Below, piece by piece: positions 8,596-17,427 of a stretch of DNA of 64,000 nucleotides. Both the position numbers and the translations under genes were made by a program. The stretch's first letter is position 1. Each line of letters opens with the position of its first letter. The notes below the pieces were generated by a model. It was not told the DNA's origin and searched no databases. It saw only the letters and a list, made by a program, of their open reading frames with translations. Source of the DNA: Astrobacterium formosum (GTDB lineage Bacteria; Pseudomonadota; Alphaproteobacteria; Rhizobiales; Xanthobacteraceae); assembly GCA_030848545.1 (NCBI GenBank), contig JAVDCA010000003.1:297050-361049 (forward strand), read 5' to 3'.

Positions 8596-10344
8596 ATGCG
8601 CTTCACCATTGCCCGCCGCCTCGCCGTGCTGGTTGCCGTCGCGATCCTGGTCAGCGCCGCCGCGATCCTGGTCCAGCTCTCCGCCATGCGCGAGATCATG
8701 TGGCAGGAGCGCCAATCGGCGATCGCCGCCCAGGTCCATTCCGCCATCTCGATCGTGAAGGAGTTCGCCGCCGCGGCCGATGTCGGCAAGCTCGACAAGG
8801 CCGAAGCGCAGGCTCGCGCCAAGGCAACCCTGCGCGCCATCCGCTTCGGCCACAACGACTATGTCTTCGTCTATGACCACAGCGGCACCAATCTGGTGCT
8901 CGGTCCGCGTCCGGAGCTGGAAGGCAAGAACATGATCGGCGCCAAGGACGCCAGCGGCGTCGCTTATGTGCGTGAACTCGTCGGTGCCGGGCGGCGCGGC
9001 GGCGGCTTCGTCGCCTATGCGTTTCCGCGCCCGGGCGCCAGCGAACCGTCGGCGAAATACGGCTATGCGCAGGGCTTCGAGCCGTGGCAATGGGTGATCG
9101 GCACCGGCGTCTATGTGGACGACCTCGATGCCACGTTCATGCGCCGCATCCGCGATGCGGCCCTGTGGGCGTTGGGCCTGATCGCCGTCCTGGTCGCGGT
9201 CGCGATCCCGCTCGCGCGCGGCCTGGTGCGGCCGATCGGCGCCTTGACCAGCGCCATGGACAAGCTGGCCGGTGGCGACACGTCGATCGATGTGCCGGCG
9301 CTCGGCCGCAAGGATGAAGTCGGCGCCATGGCGCGCGCGCTCGAAATCTTCAAGGCGGCGGTCCTCGCCAAGCAGGCGGCTGAAGTGGCCGCCGCCGCCG
9401 AAGCCGAGGAGAAGGCGCGCCGCAGCGAGGCGGAGCTCGCCGCCCGGCGCGACGCGGAGGAAAAGGCCGCCGCCGAAGCCGCCGCCAAAGAGCGGCGGTC
9501 ACAACGGGTGTTGGCGCTGCGCGCCACGCTGGAGACCAATGTGGGGGCCATGACCGGGCAACTCGCCAAGGCCGGCACCGAGATGGAAGAGACCGCGCAG
9601 ACCATGAGCGACGTCGCCGATGAGACGAGCCGGCTTACCACCCATCTTGCCGGCACGACCGAGCAGGCCTCCGCCAATGTGCATGCTGTCGCCGCCGCCG
9701 CCGAGGAGCTGTTGGCCTCGATCGGCGAGATCGGCGGCCAGGTCAACGAATCCACCCAGATCGCCGCCCGTGCGGTCGACGACGCCAAGAAGACCGACAG
9801 CGTCGTGCAGGCGCTCGCCGCCGGTGCACAGAAGATCGGCGAGGTGGTCAACCTAATCAACGCCATCGCGGCGCAGACCAACCTCCTCGCCCTCAACGCA
9901 ACCATAGAGGCGGCGCGCGCCGGCGAAGCCGGCAAGGGCTTCGCCGTGGTGGCAAGCGAGGTCAAGTCGCTCGCCGCCCAGACCACCAAGGCGACCGACG
10001 AGATCGCCGGCCAGATCACCGCCATCCAGGGCTCGACCGCGGAAGCGGTCGGCGCCATTCAGGGCATCGGCACGACCATCGGCCGGATGGCCACCATCGC
10101 GACGGGAATCTCCACCGCCATGGAGGAACAGCGCGCCGCCATGCAGGAGATCGCCCGCAACGTCCACGAGGCGGCGAGCGGCACCGAGCAGATCGCCGGC
10201 GGCGTCGTCGAGGTCAAGCGCGGCGCCGGCGAGACCGGCTCGTCGGCCGCCCAGGTGCTCGCCGCTGCGCGCGAACTGACCCGCCAATCGGAAGCGCTAC
10301 GCGCCGAGGTCGACACGTTCCTGACCAGCGTCAAGACGGCGTGA
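8596..10344 (+). CDS. Methyl-accepting chemotaxis protein with Cache-type sensor
   Basis: A 582-residue receptor. TM1 is at about residues 10-30, followed by a periplasmic single-Cache (sCache_2-like) domain with [22 protein letters not shown] and [15 protein letters not shown]2 at about 188-208, HAMP, an Ala/Glu-rich coiled coil, and the cytoplasmic signalling hairpin. The conserved tip [20 protein letters not shown] begins near residue 430. Such receptors sense small carboxylates or similar ligands and control CheA. No che genes are adjacent. The ATG at 8596 was chosen because upstream in-frame residues lack hydrophobic or family character. It converges with the PilZ gene, only 15 nt apart. 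Confidence 0.92.
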   Translation: MRFTIARRLAVLVAVAILVSAAAILVQLSAMREIMWQERQSAIAAQVHSAISIVKEFAAAADVGKLDKAEAQARAKATLRAIRFGHNDYVFVYDHSGTNLVLGPRPELEGKNMIGAKDASGVAYVRELVGAGRRGGGFVAYAFPRPGASEPSAKYGYAQGFEPWQWVIGTGVYVDDLDATFMRRIRDAALWALGLIAVLVAVAIPLARGLVRPIGALTSAMDKLAGGDTSIDVPALGRKDEVGAMARALEIFKAAVLAKQAAEVAAAAEAEEKARRSEAELAARRDAEEKAAAEAAAKERRSQRVLALRATLETNVGAMTGQLAKAGTEMEETAQTMSDVADETSRLTTHLAGTTEQASANVHAVAAAAEELLASIGEIGGQVNESTQIAARAVDDAKKTDSVVQALAAGAQKIGEVVNLINAIAAQTNLLALNATIEAARAGEAGKGFAVVASEVKSLAAQTTKATDEIAGQITAIQGSTAEAVGAIQGIGTTIGRMATIATGISTAMEEQRAAMQEIARNVHEAASGTEQIAGGVVEVKRGAGETGSSAAQVLAAARELTRQSEALRAEVDTFLTSVKTA

Positions 10345-10359
10345 CACCGACGCCGATCT

Positions 10360-11031
10360 TCACCGGCGCAACAGCAGGGCCGGTAGGGCGTCGATGCTCT
10401 GCATCTGGATGAACTCGACCGCGAACCCTTCGGCGAGATGCCGGCGCACGCGACCGATCACACGGCCGATCGCCAGCACGGTGCCGATCTCGGGCTTGAC
10501 GTCGGCGGATACGGCGGCACCCGAAGCCGACATGTCGATGATGAAGCAGGTCTCGGTGCTGCCGTCGGCGAGTGTCACCCACGAATAGGGATTGCGCGGC
10601 ACGACGCGCTCATGCTTGCGCGCCTCGTGGGCGTCGTGGTTCTTGTGATCCTCGAGCCAGGCGAGCCTGGCGGCGAGCCTCAGCCGCTCGGCCTCGGTCG
10701 CCGAGATACTCATGACGAACCCGCGCGACAACACGCGGATGATCGAGCCTTCCAGGCGGCCGAACTGGTCGAAATGGGCGATCACCCGTTCGCCCTGCGG
10801 ACCGGACACCGGCGCGGCGAGCAGCATGGCGCGCGCCGACATGTTGAGCGCCCGGCAGGCAAATTCGCGCCGGTTGCCGCGCTCGTCACGGCGCGAGCCG
10901 AGCAGGTAGCGGCCCGGAATGCTGGTGATGACGCGGATGTCGGTGCGACGATCGAGCACGGCGGCTGGAACCGACCGCTCCAGGGCGACGAGATCGCCGA
11001 AATCAGGGCTGTTGAGCGCGGTGATGGCCAT
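10360..11031 (-). CDS. Tandem PilZ-domain protein (predicted c-di-GMP binding)
   Basis: A 223-residue soluble protein with two PilZ-like domains. The first begins with RRTDIR at about residues 28-33 and includes ALNMSARAMLL. The second begins with RKHERVVPR at about 137 and includes IIDMSASGAAV, which fits the RxxxR ... D/NxSxxG c-di-GMP pattern better than the first. In the first domain the D/NxSxxG motif is NMSARA, lacking the Gly, so only the second domain may bind the nucleotide. The protein could link second-messenger levels to motility or surface behaviour, given the chemoreceptor gene opposite; that is inference. Confidence 0.82.
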   Translation of the reverse strand: MAITALNSPDFGDLVALERSVPAAVLDRRTDIRVITSIPGRYLLGSRRDERGNRREFACRALNMSARAMLLAAPVSGPQGERVIAHFDQFGRLEGSIIRVLSRGFVMSISATEAERLRLAARLAWLEDHKNHDAHEARKHERVVPRNPYSWVTLADGSTETCFIIDMSASGAAVSADVKPEIGTVLAIGRVIGRVRRHLAEGFAVEFIQMQSIDALPALLLRR

Positions 11032-11230
11032 GGGAAACCGATTCGCCGTCGACCCTCGATCCCAGCACCTGGGATCAATACACGCCCTTATACGTGGAAC
11101 TACTTGCGACAACTTTAATGCATCGGTATCAAAGTAAAGACGTCGGTACAAAACCGCATGCGGCCCGCAGACGTGTGGATCCGATGGGATGGCCGACCGG
11201 CCGTCGGCCACATTCAAGTCAATGCCAAGC

Positions 11231-11290
11231 CTTTTGCGACTGTGTCTTTTGCAACTGTGTCTTTTGCGACCATGCCTTTTGCGACCCGAG
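11231..11290. repeat. 15-bp tandem repeat, four units
   Basis: Four consecutive 15-bp units start with CTTTTGC at 11231, 11246, 11261 and 11276. The consensus is roughly CTTTTGCGACTGTGT, with the last unit diverging at its end. The array lies in the 268-bp gap between the thioesterase stop and the PilZ gene start, so it is in the PilZ gene's upstream region. No spacers are present, so this is not a CRISPR. Confidence 0.85.
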
Positions 11291-11299
11291 CCGCCCCAC

Positions 11300-11707
11300 T
11301 CAGGCGCTCGCGGCCGGCACCGGGCGGGGACGACCGGCCTCGTCGAGGGCCACGAAGGTAAGCGTCGCGACAGTGACCCTCTCACGCACATGGGTGTTGT
11401 AGCGCCGTGCCCAGGCCTCCACATGGACTTTCATGGAGGTGCGGCCGACCGCTTCGATCAGGGTGTAGACGCACAATACGTCGCCGACCTTCACGGGGCG
11501 GATGAACTTCATGGCATCGAGGGCGACGGTGGCGACGCGACCGCGGGCTCGCTCGGCGGCGGCGATGCCGCCCGCCTGATCCATGCGGGAAAGAACCCAG
11601 CCCCCGAAAATATCTCCGCTCGGATTGGTGTCGGCCGGCATGGCGGTGATCTGCACGGTCAGTTCGCCGCGCGGAGGAGCGTCGGTCGTATCGAGGGAGG
11701 CGGGCAT
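11300..11707 (-). CDS. Acyl-CoA thioesterase (YciA-like hotdog fold)
   Basis: A 135-residue single hotdog-domain protein. The active-site stretch NPSGDIFGGWVLSRMDQAG lies near residues 28-46, with the conserved Asp of the YciA/acyl-CoA hydrolase group, followed by VRPVKVGD-like strand residues (FIRPVKVGDVLCVYT). These enzymes hydrolyse acyl-CoA in the cytoplasm to recycle CoA. The start at 11707 (MPASLDTTDAPPRGE) matches the family; the frame stays open upstream to 11851, but that part is unrelated. It is about 160 nt downstream of the lipid-kinase gene on the same strand. Confidence 0.85.
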   Translation of the reverse strand: MPASLDTTDAPPRGELTVQITAMPADTNPSGDIFGGWVLSRMDQAGGIAAAERARGRVATVALDAMKFIRPVKVGDVLCVYTLIEAVGRTSMKVHVEAWARRYNTHVRERVTVATLTFVALDEAGRPRPVPAASA

Positions 11708-11863
11708 GGCACGAGTCCGGTGACGAGGATCATCAGATCGCAAAGGTGATGCCCGTCCGCTCCCCAAAACGCAACCGGGATTGATGGGGTGCCGCTTCGC
11801 CGTGCCGTCTCTCGCGCCTTTCAACTGTCCCCAAGCTGTCGCCGGCACCATCGCGGGTTGTCG

Positions 11864-12745
11864 TCAGTCTTTGACCGTCAATGCGGAGAGCGCCCGCGGC
11901 CGGATCGCGTAGGCGAGCGGGGTCGTCTCGCGCATGAGTTCGCCGTCGGTTGCGACCCAGGTGCGCGCCCGCGTGCCCGCAATCGCGAGCGTCGTGGCGG
12001 TGAAGCTCATGATGTCGTCGTTGTCGCGCCAGGCGCCCGTCAGGAGGTCGGCACCGGCCTTGAGCCGGTCGAGTCCGCCTTCGTCGCGGGCGACGTGGAC
12101 TTCGAGCAGTCCGCCGTCCAGGACCGGGCGGCGCCAATCCTGCGCGGCAAAGCGATTGCAGGTGACCAACACCGCATAGGTGTCGAGAGCGCGGCGGCGC
12201 CCGTCGGCTTCTATTTCGAGGGAGAAGCGGCCGCTGCGCGACAACGCTCGCAAGGCCGCCGCGCCGACCCGCAGGACCTTGTGCGGCAGGTCGCGCGCCT
12301 CCTCCCGTGCCCGCGCCATCTGGCTGAAGAAGCCGAGACCGGAGAGCGAATGAAACAGGCGCCCATTGAGGTCGACGAGATCGATAGGCACTGCCCGCGC
12401 GCGGGCAAGCGCGGCGATGGCGGCGTCGATGTCGTCCGGCATGCCGAGGTCGCGGGCGAGGAGATTGAGCGTGCCGCAGGGGATGACCCCGAGCGTCTTC
12501 CGGGTGGGTGCCAGTGCGTTGACGGCGGCGCTGACGGAACCGTCGCCGCCACCGATCACTACGGTGTCGTGGTTATCCTGGGCAGCGGCCGCGATCGCCG
12601 CCGCCATGGCCTTTGGGGCCAGCACATGCATGTCGATCCGGCTGCCGCGCCCGAATGCATCCGCGAACGCGCCGCGCAGGCCATCGGCGCCGCGATCGAT
12701 CAACGCGCCGGCGCGGGCATTGAGAAGGACGAGGAGACGGGACAT
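11864..12745 (-). CDS. Diacylglycerol/lipid kinase family protein
   Basis: A 293-residue protein of the DAGK catalytic (YegS/BmrU-like) family. It has the nucleotide-binding GGGDGS at residues 65-70, followed by LGVIPCGTLNLLARDLGMP, the usual substrate-site signature (GTxNxxAR). Members phosphorylate diacylglycerol or related lipids on the inner face of the membrane. The substrate is not determined by the sequence. The gene stands alone with the thioesterase downstream. Confidence 0.88.
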   Translation of the reverse strand: MSRLLVLLNARAGALIDRGADGLRGAFADAFGRGSRIDMHVLAPKAMAAAIAAAAQDNHDTVVIGGGDGSVSAAVNALAPTRKTLGVIPCGTLNLLARDLGMPDDIDAAIAALARARAVPIDLVDLNGRLFHSLSGLGFFSQMARAREEARDLPHKVLRVGAAALRALSRSGRFSLEIEADGRRRALDTYAVLVTCNRFAAQDWRRPVLDGGLLEVHVARDEGGLDRLKAGADLLTGAWRDNDDIMSFTATTLAIAGTRARTWVATDGELMRETTPLAYAIRPRALSALTVKD

Positions 12746-12832
12746 GGAATGTGCCGGGGGTGAATACGAACAGAGAAGCTTAACCCCAGCCCTGGCCCCC
12801 GGTTCCGTGACAGGTTGTCGCCTGGATGCGGC

Positions 12833-13420
12833 TCAATGGCGTTCGAGGTCGGCGAGCGTCACGGCAAGCGCCGGCAATGCGGCGGGCACGAGCGGCTGGT
12901 CGGCGGTAAAATCCACCACCGATCCATAACCCTCCGACCCCGGTTCCCGATGAATGCGGGTCGACAGACTGACCGCATCGATCACCCATAGTTCGGCGAT
13001 GCCGAAGCCGGCATAGAGGCGGGCCTTGCGGCCGAGGTCGTAGGAAAGACTCGAGTCGGAGAGTTCGACCACGAGCCTGGCGGTCGCCGCCGTCAGACCC
13101 GGAATCCCCACCGCTTTCGGATAGAAGACGAAGTCGGGCTCAAGGAAAGTGTCGACGCTGAGACGGAACGTGGTCTCGGTTGTGAACAGGAGATCGGGCG
13201 GCAGCCGTGCAGCCCAGTACAGGTTCAGCACCGTCTTGAGGATCTCATGTGGATTGCCTTTGGCCATCATCGGCACGATCTCCCCGCCGATCAATTCGAT
13301 GCGCTCGTCCTCCTCGAAAATGCCGAGGGCCGTCATGTGATCGATTTCGGCGACGGTGAAGCGTCGCCGCGGCAAGCCTTCGGCAGCCATGGTGGTGATG
13401 GGTTCGGGCCGGTTCATCAT
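12833..13420 (-). CDS. Uma2-family putative endonuclease (DUF820)
   Basis: A 195-residue protein with the Uma2 PD-(D/E)xK fold. The probable metal and catalytic residues are Asp96 (EPDFVFYPK), Glu119 (VVELSD) and Lys132 (GRKARLY). The N-terminal FTVAEIDHMTALGIFEEDERIELIGGEIV is the usual opening of the family. The biological role of the family is unsettled; it is widespread, often near mobile or toxin genes, and no partner gene is evident here. Confidence 0.85.
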   Translation of the reverse strand: MMNRPEPITTMAAEGLPRRRFTVAEIDHMTALGIFEEDERIELIGGEIVPMMAKGNPHEILKTVLNLYWAARLPPDLLFTTETTFRLSVDTFLEPDFVFYPKAVGIPGLTAATARLVVELSDSSLSYDLGRKARLYAGFGIAELWVIDAVSLSTRIHREPGSEGYGSVVDFTADQPLVPAALPALAVTLADLERH

Positions 13421-13448
13421 CTCAGCCTACACGAAAGAGACGCGCATT

Positions 13449-13814
13449 TCACCCGGCCGCGGCGGCCCGGCGGCGTCGGGTCGCAGCCTTGGCCGGACGG
13501 CGCGCGGAGGCGACGACGGCATCCAGGAGTCCTGGAAAGCGGGCGTCGAGATCGGCGCGGCGCAGCGACATGAAGCGCGAAGTTCCCGATATGCGGGTCG
13601 ACACGACGCCGGCACTGCGCAGCTTGCCCAAATGGTAGGCGAGATTGGTCTTGCTGCCGAGGTCGAGAAAAGTGCCGCAGCGCACCTCCGGTTCGTCCCC
13701 CGCCGCGAGACGCGACACGATGGCGAGACGGGTCGGATCGCTCAACGCCTCCAGGACGTTGGCGAGATCGAGCTGGGCCAGATCGGGTTGCGGCAAGGCG
13801 CGCATGGACTTCAT
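13449..13814 (-). CDS. ArsR-family winged-helix transcriptional regulator
   Basis: A 121-residue regulator with an ArsR winged helix (LEALSDPTRLAIVSRL, then KTNLAYHLGKLRSAGVVSTR). There is one Cys, within EVRCGTF, in or near the recognition region, and no classical ELCVCDL metal motif, so a non-metal signal is likely. The tail is Arg/Ala-rich. ATG 13814 is used here; a TTG at 13847 is in frame and would place the N-terminus inside the operator. The MFS gene is divergent, and the 116-bp region between them carries two palindromes, so this regulator very probably controls that transporter and itself. Confidence 0.87.
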   Translation of the reverse strand: MKSMRALPQPDLAQLDLANVLEALSDPTRLAIVSRLAAGDEPEVRCGTFLDLGSKTNLAYHLGKLRSAGVVSTRISGTSRFMSLRRADLDARFPGLLDAVVASARRPAKAATRRRRAAAAG

Positions 13815-13841
13815 ATAGCGCCGCGCCTCATCAATTTCAAT

Positions 13842-13912
13842 GTTCAATAATATTAGAACTATTCATTGGCGCGTTCCCGGCGGGCTCCATAGTTCAAGAT
13901 GCATTGAACTAT
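13842..13912. promoter_or_regulatory. Two candidate ArsR operators in the divergent promoter
   Basis: A perfect 9-bp inverted repeat ATAGTTCAA / TTGAACTAT with a 6-nt spacer is at 13889-13912, just upstream of the MFS start. A weaker related dyad, GTTCAATAAT..AGAAC, is at about 13842-13859 on the regulator side. Both share the GTTC/GAAC half-site, so one dimeric regulator could bind both. Confidence 0.65.
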
Positions 13913-13930
13913 TGAATGAAGGAGCTGCCC

Positions 13931-15109
13931 ATGTTCCCCCGTCTGGTCTGGCTCGCCCTCGGCACCTTCGCGGTGGGCACCGAGAGCTTCGTGGTCGCCC
14001 CCCTGCTGCCGGCGATCGCCGGCGATCTCGGCGTGCCGATCGTCGCCGCCGGATGGCTGGTGACCGTATTCGCCCTCTTCTACGCTTTCGGCGCGCCCGT
14101 GCTCACGGTCGCGCTCGCCAGTGTGGAGCGCAAGCGCCTGCTGGTCGGCGCCCTCGGCGCCTTCGTGATCGCCAACCTGTTCGCCGCCATGGCGCAGAGC
14201 TTCACGCAACTCCTCCTCGCCCGCGCCGCGCTGGCGCTGGTGGCCGGCCTCTACATGGCGAGCGCCAACGCGGTCGCGACCGCCATGGTCGAGCCCCATC
14301 AACGCGGTCGCGCCATCGCCATCGTGGTCGGGGGCTCGGCGGCCGCGACTGCGCTGGGCGTGCCGATCGGCTCGTTTCTGGGCAATACTGCCGACTGGCG
14401 CATGACCTTCATGATGATCGCCGCCTTCGCGGCGGTCGGCGTCGTCGGGCTCGCCTTCGGGCTCAAGCGCGATCTGCCGCGCAGCGTCTCGACACTGTCC
14501 GAGCGGCTCGCGGTCGGCCGGCGGTCGGACATCCTGCACGGACTGATGGTGACGTTCCTGTTCGCGGTCGGGCTGTCCGTCGTATTCACCTATCTGGCGC
14601 CGCTGCTCACCCGTGCCGCCGGTTTCGACGCCGGCATGATCAGCGCGGCGCTGCTCGTCTGGGGCCTCTCGGCCGCGGCCGGCAACGCGCTCGGCGGCAT
14701 CGCCGCCGATCGGGTGGGCTCCGAATGGACGTTGCGGCTCGGCCTGCTCACCCTCGCAGCGGCGTTCGGCCTGATCGGATTTGCGGCGACCGTACTCGGT
14801 CCCGCCTCGGCCGGACCGGTGATGATCGCGGCCGTCGGCTTCTGGGGCGCGGCAGGCTGGGCGGTGTTCGCGGCGCAGATGACCCACCTCGCCCGCCTCG
14901 CCCCGCAGGTCGCCGTGGTGACGCTCTCCCTCAACGCCTCGATCTTCTATGCCGGCATCGCCACCGGCTCGGCAGTCGGCTCGTTCGCGGTGGCGTTCGG
15001 CGGCCTCACCAATCTCGGCTGGATCGCGGCAGCGCTGCAGCTCGCCGCGCTGGCGACCTTCTTGTTCGGCCGGCGCAAGGTGAGCCCGGCGGCGACGGAA
15101 GCGGCATGA
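13931..15109 (+). CDS. MFS transporter (AraJ/YdhP-type, DHA1-like)
   Basis: A 392-residue inner-membrane protein with about 12 hydrophobic segments. It starts with VWLALGTFAVGTESFVVAPLLP, typical of the sugar-efflux/AraJ group, and has the loop between TM2 and TM3 (ASVERKRLLVGAL). It probably exports a small molecule by proton exchange. ATG 13931 is 6 nt after AAGGAG; an in-frame ATG at 13916 is less well placed. Expression is probably controlled by the divergent ArsR regulator through the operators between the genes. Confidence 0.87.
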   Translation: MFPRLVWLALGTFAVGTESFVVAPLLPAIAGDLGVPIVAAGWLVTVFALFYAFGAPVLTVALASVERKRLLVGALGAFVIANLFAAMAQSFTQLLLARAALALVAGLYMASANAVATAMVEPHQRGRAIAIVVGGSAAATALGVPIGSFLGNTADWRMTFMMIAAFAAVGVVGLAFGLKRDLPRSVSTLSERLAVGRRSDILHGLMVTFLFAVGLSVVFTYLAPLLTRAAGFDAGMISAALLVWGLSAAAGNALGGIAADRVGSEWTLRLGLLTLAAAFGLIGFAATVLGPASAGPVMIAAVGFWGAAGWAVFAAQMTHLARLAPQVAVVTLSLNASIFYAGIATGSAVGSFAVAFGGLTNLGWIAAALQLAALATFLFGRRKVSPAATEAA

Positions 15110-15143
15110 CCGGCGCGGCGCTTTTGTCATGCGCCGGAATCAC

Positions 15144-15174
15144 GCGGGCGGCGGACTTTCGGTCCGCCGCCCGC
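15144..15174. terminator. Strong hairpin between convergent genes
   Basis: Perfect 13-bp arms GCGGGCGGCGGAC / GTCCGCCGCCCGC surround TTTCG. It lies between the converging MFS and lytic transglycosylase genes. There is no T-tract, so it may stop or shield transcripts from both sides rather than act as a classical intrinsic terminator. Confidence 0.6.
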
Positions 15175-15202
15175 CACATGAGTAGTCAGCGCAGGGCAGA
15201 GA

Positions 15203-16021
15203 TCATTCGCCTCCGAGCTTTTGCGCGAAATAGTGCAGGGTCTTGCGATAGACCTCCGACCGGTTCCACTCGCGCATGGCCTGGAAATTGGCGGTACCCT
15301 CGCCGTAGGGCGCGCCGGCCTGCCAGCCGTTCACCTTGAGAAGATTGGCGGTGGAGGCGAGCACGTCCGGCACCGAGTGGCGCAAGTCGATATGGCCGTT
15401 GCCGTCGTAGTCGACGCCGTACTTGATGTAGGAGGACGGCAGGAACTGGGTCTGGCCGAGTTCGCCCGCGAACGCGCCTTTGAGGTCGGCGAGCGGCAGA
15501 TGGCCGCGCTGCAGGACCATCAAGGCGGCGATCAATTCTTTCTGGAACAGCTCGGTGCGGCGGCAGTCGTGGGCGAGCGTCGCGATGGTGCGCACGACGG
15601 GCAGCTTGCCCATGTCGCCAGTGCCGTTGTCGCTCTCCATGGTCCAGATCGCCATCAGGAGCTCTTTCGGCACGCCGAACTGCCTTTCGATGCGGCCGAG
15701 CAGCGCCGCGTGCTTGACCATCAGGGTCTTGGCGCGATTGATGCGCGCCGGGATGACGCGGGTCCGTGCATATTCCTCGAAACTTTTCTTGAAGGTGCCG
15801 CGCTGGCGGCGGTCGAAGGAGAGCACGGCCGGATCGGGCGTGACGCCGGCGAAAGCCTGGTCGATGACGCCGCGCGAGACGCCTTGCGCCTGCGCCTCGC
15901 GGCCCATGGCGGACAGGAAGGCGTTGAAGTCGCCGCCGCACTGGGCGGCCGAAGCGGGAGCGGACAGGGAAAAAGTGGAAATAAGCGCGCAAATAATTGC
16001 CGCGAGCAATTTTTGAGTCAT
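15203..16021 (-). CDS. Lytic murein transglycosylase (MltB/SLT_2 family)
   Basis: A 272-residue periplasmic enzyme with a Sec signal peptide at residues 1-26 (ending PASAAQ). The SLT_2 catalytic domain has the catalytic Glu at about residue 129 in AIWTMESDNGTG and later the conserved ALMVLQRG and GAFAGELGQTQFLPSSYIKYGVDYDGNGHIDL. These enzymes cleave peptidoglycan glycan strands to give 1,6-anhydromuramic ends. There is no lipobox Cys, so it is likely soluble, unlike E. coli MltB. A C-terminal peptidoglycan-binding domain found in some relatives is absent. Confidence 0.93.
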   Translation of the reverse strand: MTQKLLAAIICALISTFSLSAPASAAQCGGDFNAFLSAMGREAQAQGVSRGVIDQAFAGVTPDPAVLSFDRRQRGTFKKSFEEYARTRVIPARINRAKTLMVKHAALLGRIERQFGVPKELLMAIWTMESDNGTGDMGKLPVVRTIATLAHDCRRTELFQKELIAALMVLQRGHLPLADLKGAFAGELGQTQFLPSSYIKYGVDYDGNGHIDLRHSVPDVLASTANLLKVNGWQAGAPYGEGTANFQAMREWNRSEVYRKTLHYFAQKLGGE

Positions 16022-16176
16022 ACCGGTCCTCGTTGTTTCCCCACCGAACGAGAGAATGGCACGGCGGGATGGCGAAAAAAAGCGTCTGACGACGGGCCCC
16101 GGTTGCGTGAGGTGGCGGCGCCGCTACGATGGGGCCCTCGACACCGACTTCAACTCCCCTCGACACGGAGCCATTC

Positions 16177-16470
16177 ATGCCCAAGGGCTATTGGGTCACG
16201 ACCTATCGCTCGATCAAGGACCCCGCCAAGGTCCAGGCCTATGCGGCGCTCGCCGGGCCGGCCATGACCAAATACGGCTGCCGCTATCTCTGCCGCGGCC
16301 CGGCTGCCGTCGCCCACGAGGCGGGCGTGAAGGAGCGCGTCGTCGTCGCCGAATTCCCGAGCCTCGCGGCCGCCATCGAGTGTCACGACTCGCCTGACTA
16401 TCAGAAGGCGCTGGAGGTCCTCGCCGACGGTGCCGTGCGCGACATGCGTCTCGTCGACGGGCTGGAGTGA
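16177..16470 (+). CDS. DUF1330 domain-containing protein
   Basis: A 97-residue protein with the DUF1330 pattern: an opening strand KGYWVTTYRSIKDPAKVQAYAALAGPAM, then VVVAEFPSLAAAIECHDSPDYQKAL. It has the dimeric alpha-beta barrel fold of small stress or monooxygenase-like proteins; its function is unknown. ATG 16177 follows GGAG by 6 nt. It is monocistronic as far as can be seen. Confidence 0.87.
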   Translation: MPKGYWVTTYRSIKDPAKVQAYAALAGPAMTKYGCRYLCRGPAAVAHEAGVKERVVVAEFPSLAAAIECHDSPDYQKALEVLADGAVRDMRLVDGLE

Positions 16471-16654
16471 GCGGCGCCCCGCCGGCGCGTCTCGCTCCGT
16501 GCCGGCCGCACCGGCCGTACCGGCATAGATTGAATCCAAATTCGAGATATCCTCCCGGTTGCCGCCACGTTACGATTTCGGCCATGATCGTCGGGGGAAA
16601 TCACCATACATAAGGGACCGTGCACGGTTGCGGCCGCGGCGGCGATCGGATTTC

Positions 16655-16921
16655 TCCTCGTGCCGCCGGCCGCCGCGCAGAACAGGCAGAAGGAGGCGCG
16701 TATCGCAGGGCGTAGATCGCATTCGCCGCCTGCAGCAGCATCTCCCTGTACTCGGCACGGCCTTAGACGGGCCGCTCAAGCAAGGGATGCGTCTCGATGA
16801 TCCGGGCTTTCGCGATGATCTCTGCACCGATTCGCCCGGCGACGGCCGGGTGACGATCGCGCAAGAAGACGGCAAAGCGGTCGAGGTCAGCCAGAGCGGC
16901 GGCCGACCATTCGAGCTTCAT
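16655..16921 (-). pseudogene. Decayed ParE/RelE-type toxin gene
   Basis: Reading from an ATG at 16921, the strand gives MKLEWSAAALADLDRFAVFL, and further on LLERPV, then a TAA stop at 16763-16765, then GRAEYREMLLQAANAIYAL in the same frame. This matches the order of a ParE toxin interrupted by a nonsense codon at position 53. After about residue 75 the similarity moves to another frame, which suggests an added frameshift. The partner antitoxin lies 32 nt upstream and is intact. The 3' boundary is approximate. Confidence 0.7.
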
Positions 16922-16953
16922 CGTTCATGCCAGGGCTTGAATTCCGGCGTGCC

Positions 16954-17187
16954 TCAGGTTTCGAGCCAGCGGGCGACTTCCTCGTGTGGCACCGTCGGCT
17001 CGCCGGCCTTGATCGCCGCCCAGCGACGATCGAGTTCGGCGAGTTCATCGCTCGAAAGTGCGACCGGCGACGTTGCCAGTGCTGTCAGGCCGGCGACAAA
17101 TTCGGATACAGACACGCCGTCCTCGGCCGCGCGGGCTTCGACAAGTTCCGCGGTGCGGACATCGACTTCGATGGTCCGAGTGCTCAT
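16954..17187 (-). CDS. Ribbon-helix-helix-type antitoxin of a broken ParE module
   Basis: A 77-residue protein. The N-terminus STRTIEVDVRTAELVEARAAEDGVSVSEFV resembles an RHH DNA-binding domain, and the C-terminus ELDRRWAAIKAGEPTVPHEEVARWLE is the usual toxin-binding tail of ParD-like antitoxins. The toxin gene downstream is dead, so this may be an orphan regulator or relic. ATG 17187 or ATG 17193 could be used. Fragment 1 of the duplicated rpoD tail lies about 50 nt upstream. Confidence 0.78.
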   Translation of the reverse strand: MSTRTIEVDVRTAELVEARAAEDGVSVSEFVAGLTALATSPVALSSDELAELDRRWAAIKAGEPTVPHEEVARWLET

Positions 17188-17236
17188 GTTCATGATCTGA
17201 GCGTACGGCGGTCGCACGCTCGTGTCCAGGAGACCG

Positions 17237-17355
17237 TCAGTTGTCGAGGGAGCTCCTGAGCTTTCGCGACCACGACGGATGCTTCAGCTTCCGCAGCGCC
17301 TTGGCCTCGACCTGACGGATGCGCTCGCGCGTCACCGAGAACTGCCGGCCGAACG
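17237..17355 (-). pseudogene. rpoD 3'-end fragment 1 (region 4.2 coding)
   Basis: About 119 bp are clearly similar to the last 115 bp of the intact rpoD gene at 18551-18666. Read on the minus strand, the fragment still encodes [20 protein letters not shown], then [12 protein letters not shown] and a stop. The fragment thus keeps the reading frame of sigma region 4.2 including the terminal LDN. The differences from the intact copy include many silent changes. Beyond 17355 the similarity ends abruptly. The gap of 17356-17427, before panD ends, has no identifiable gene. Confidence 0.85.
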
Positions 17356-17427
17356 ACTCGTCATTGCGGGTTCGGCACCGGCTTTCGGCCGACCGGCTTC
17401 ATCACAGCCGTCGCGACGACGCGAATG

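Noticed and set aside
11231..11290. 15-bp repeats as a small CRISPR
   Set aside because: The units touch each other without spacers and are too short; there are no cas genes.
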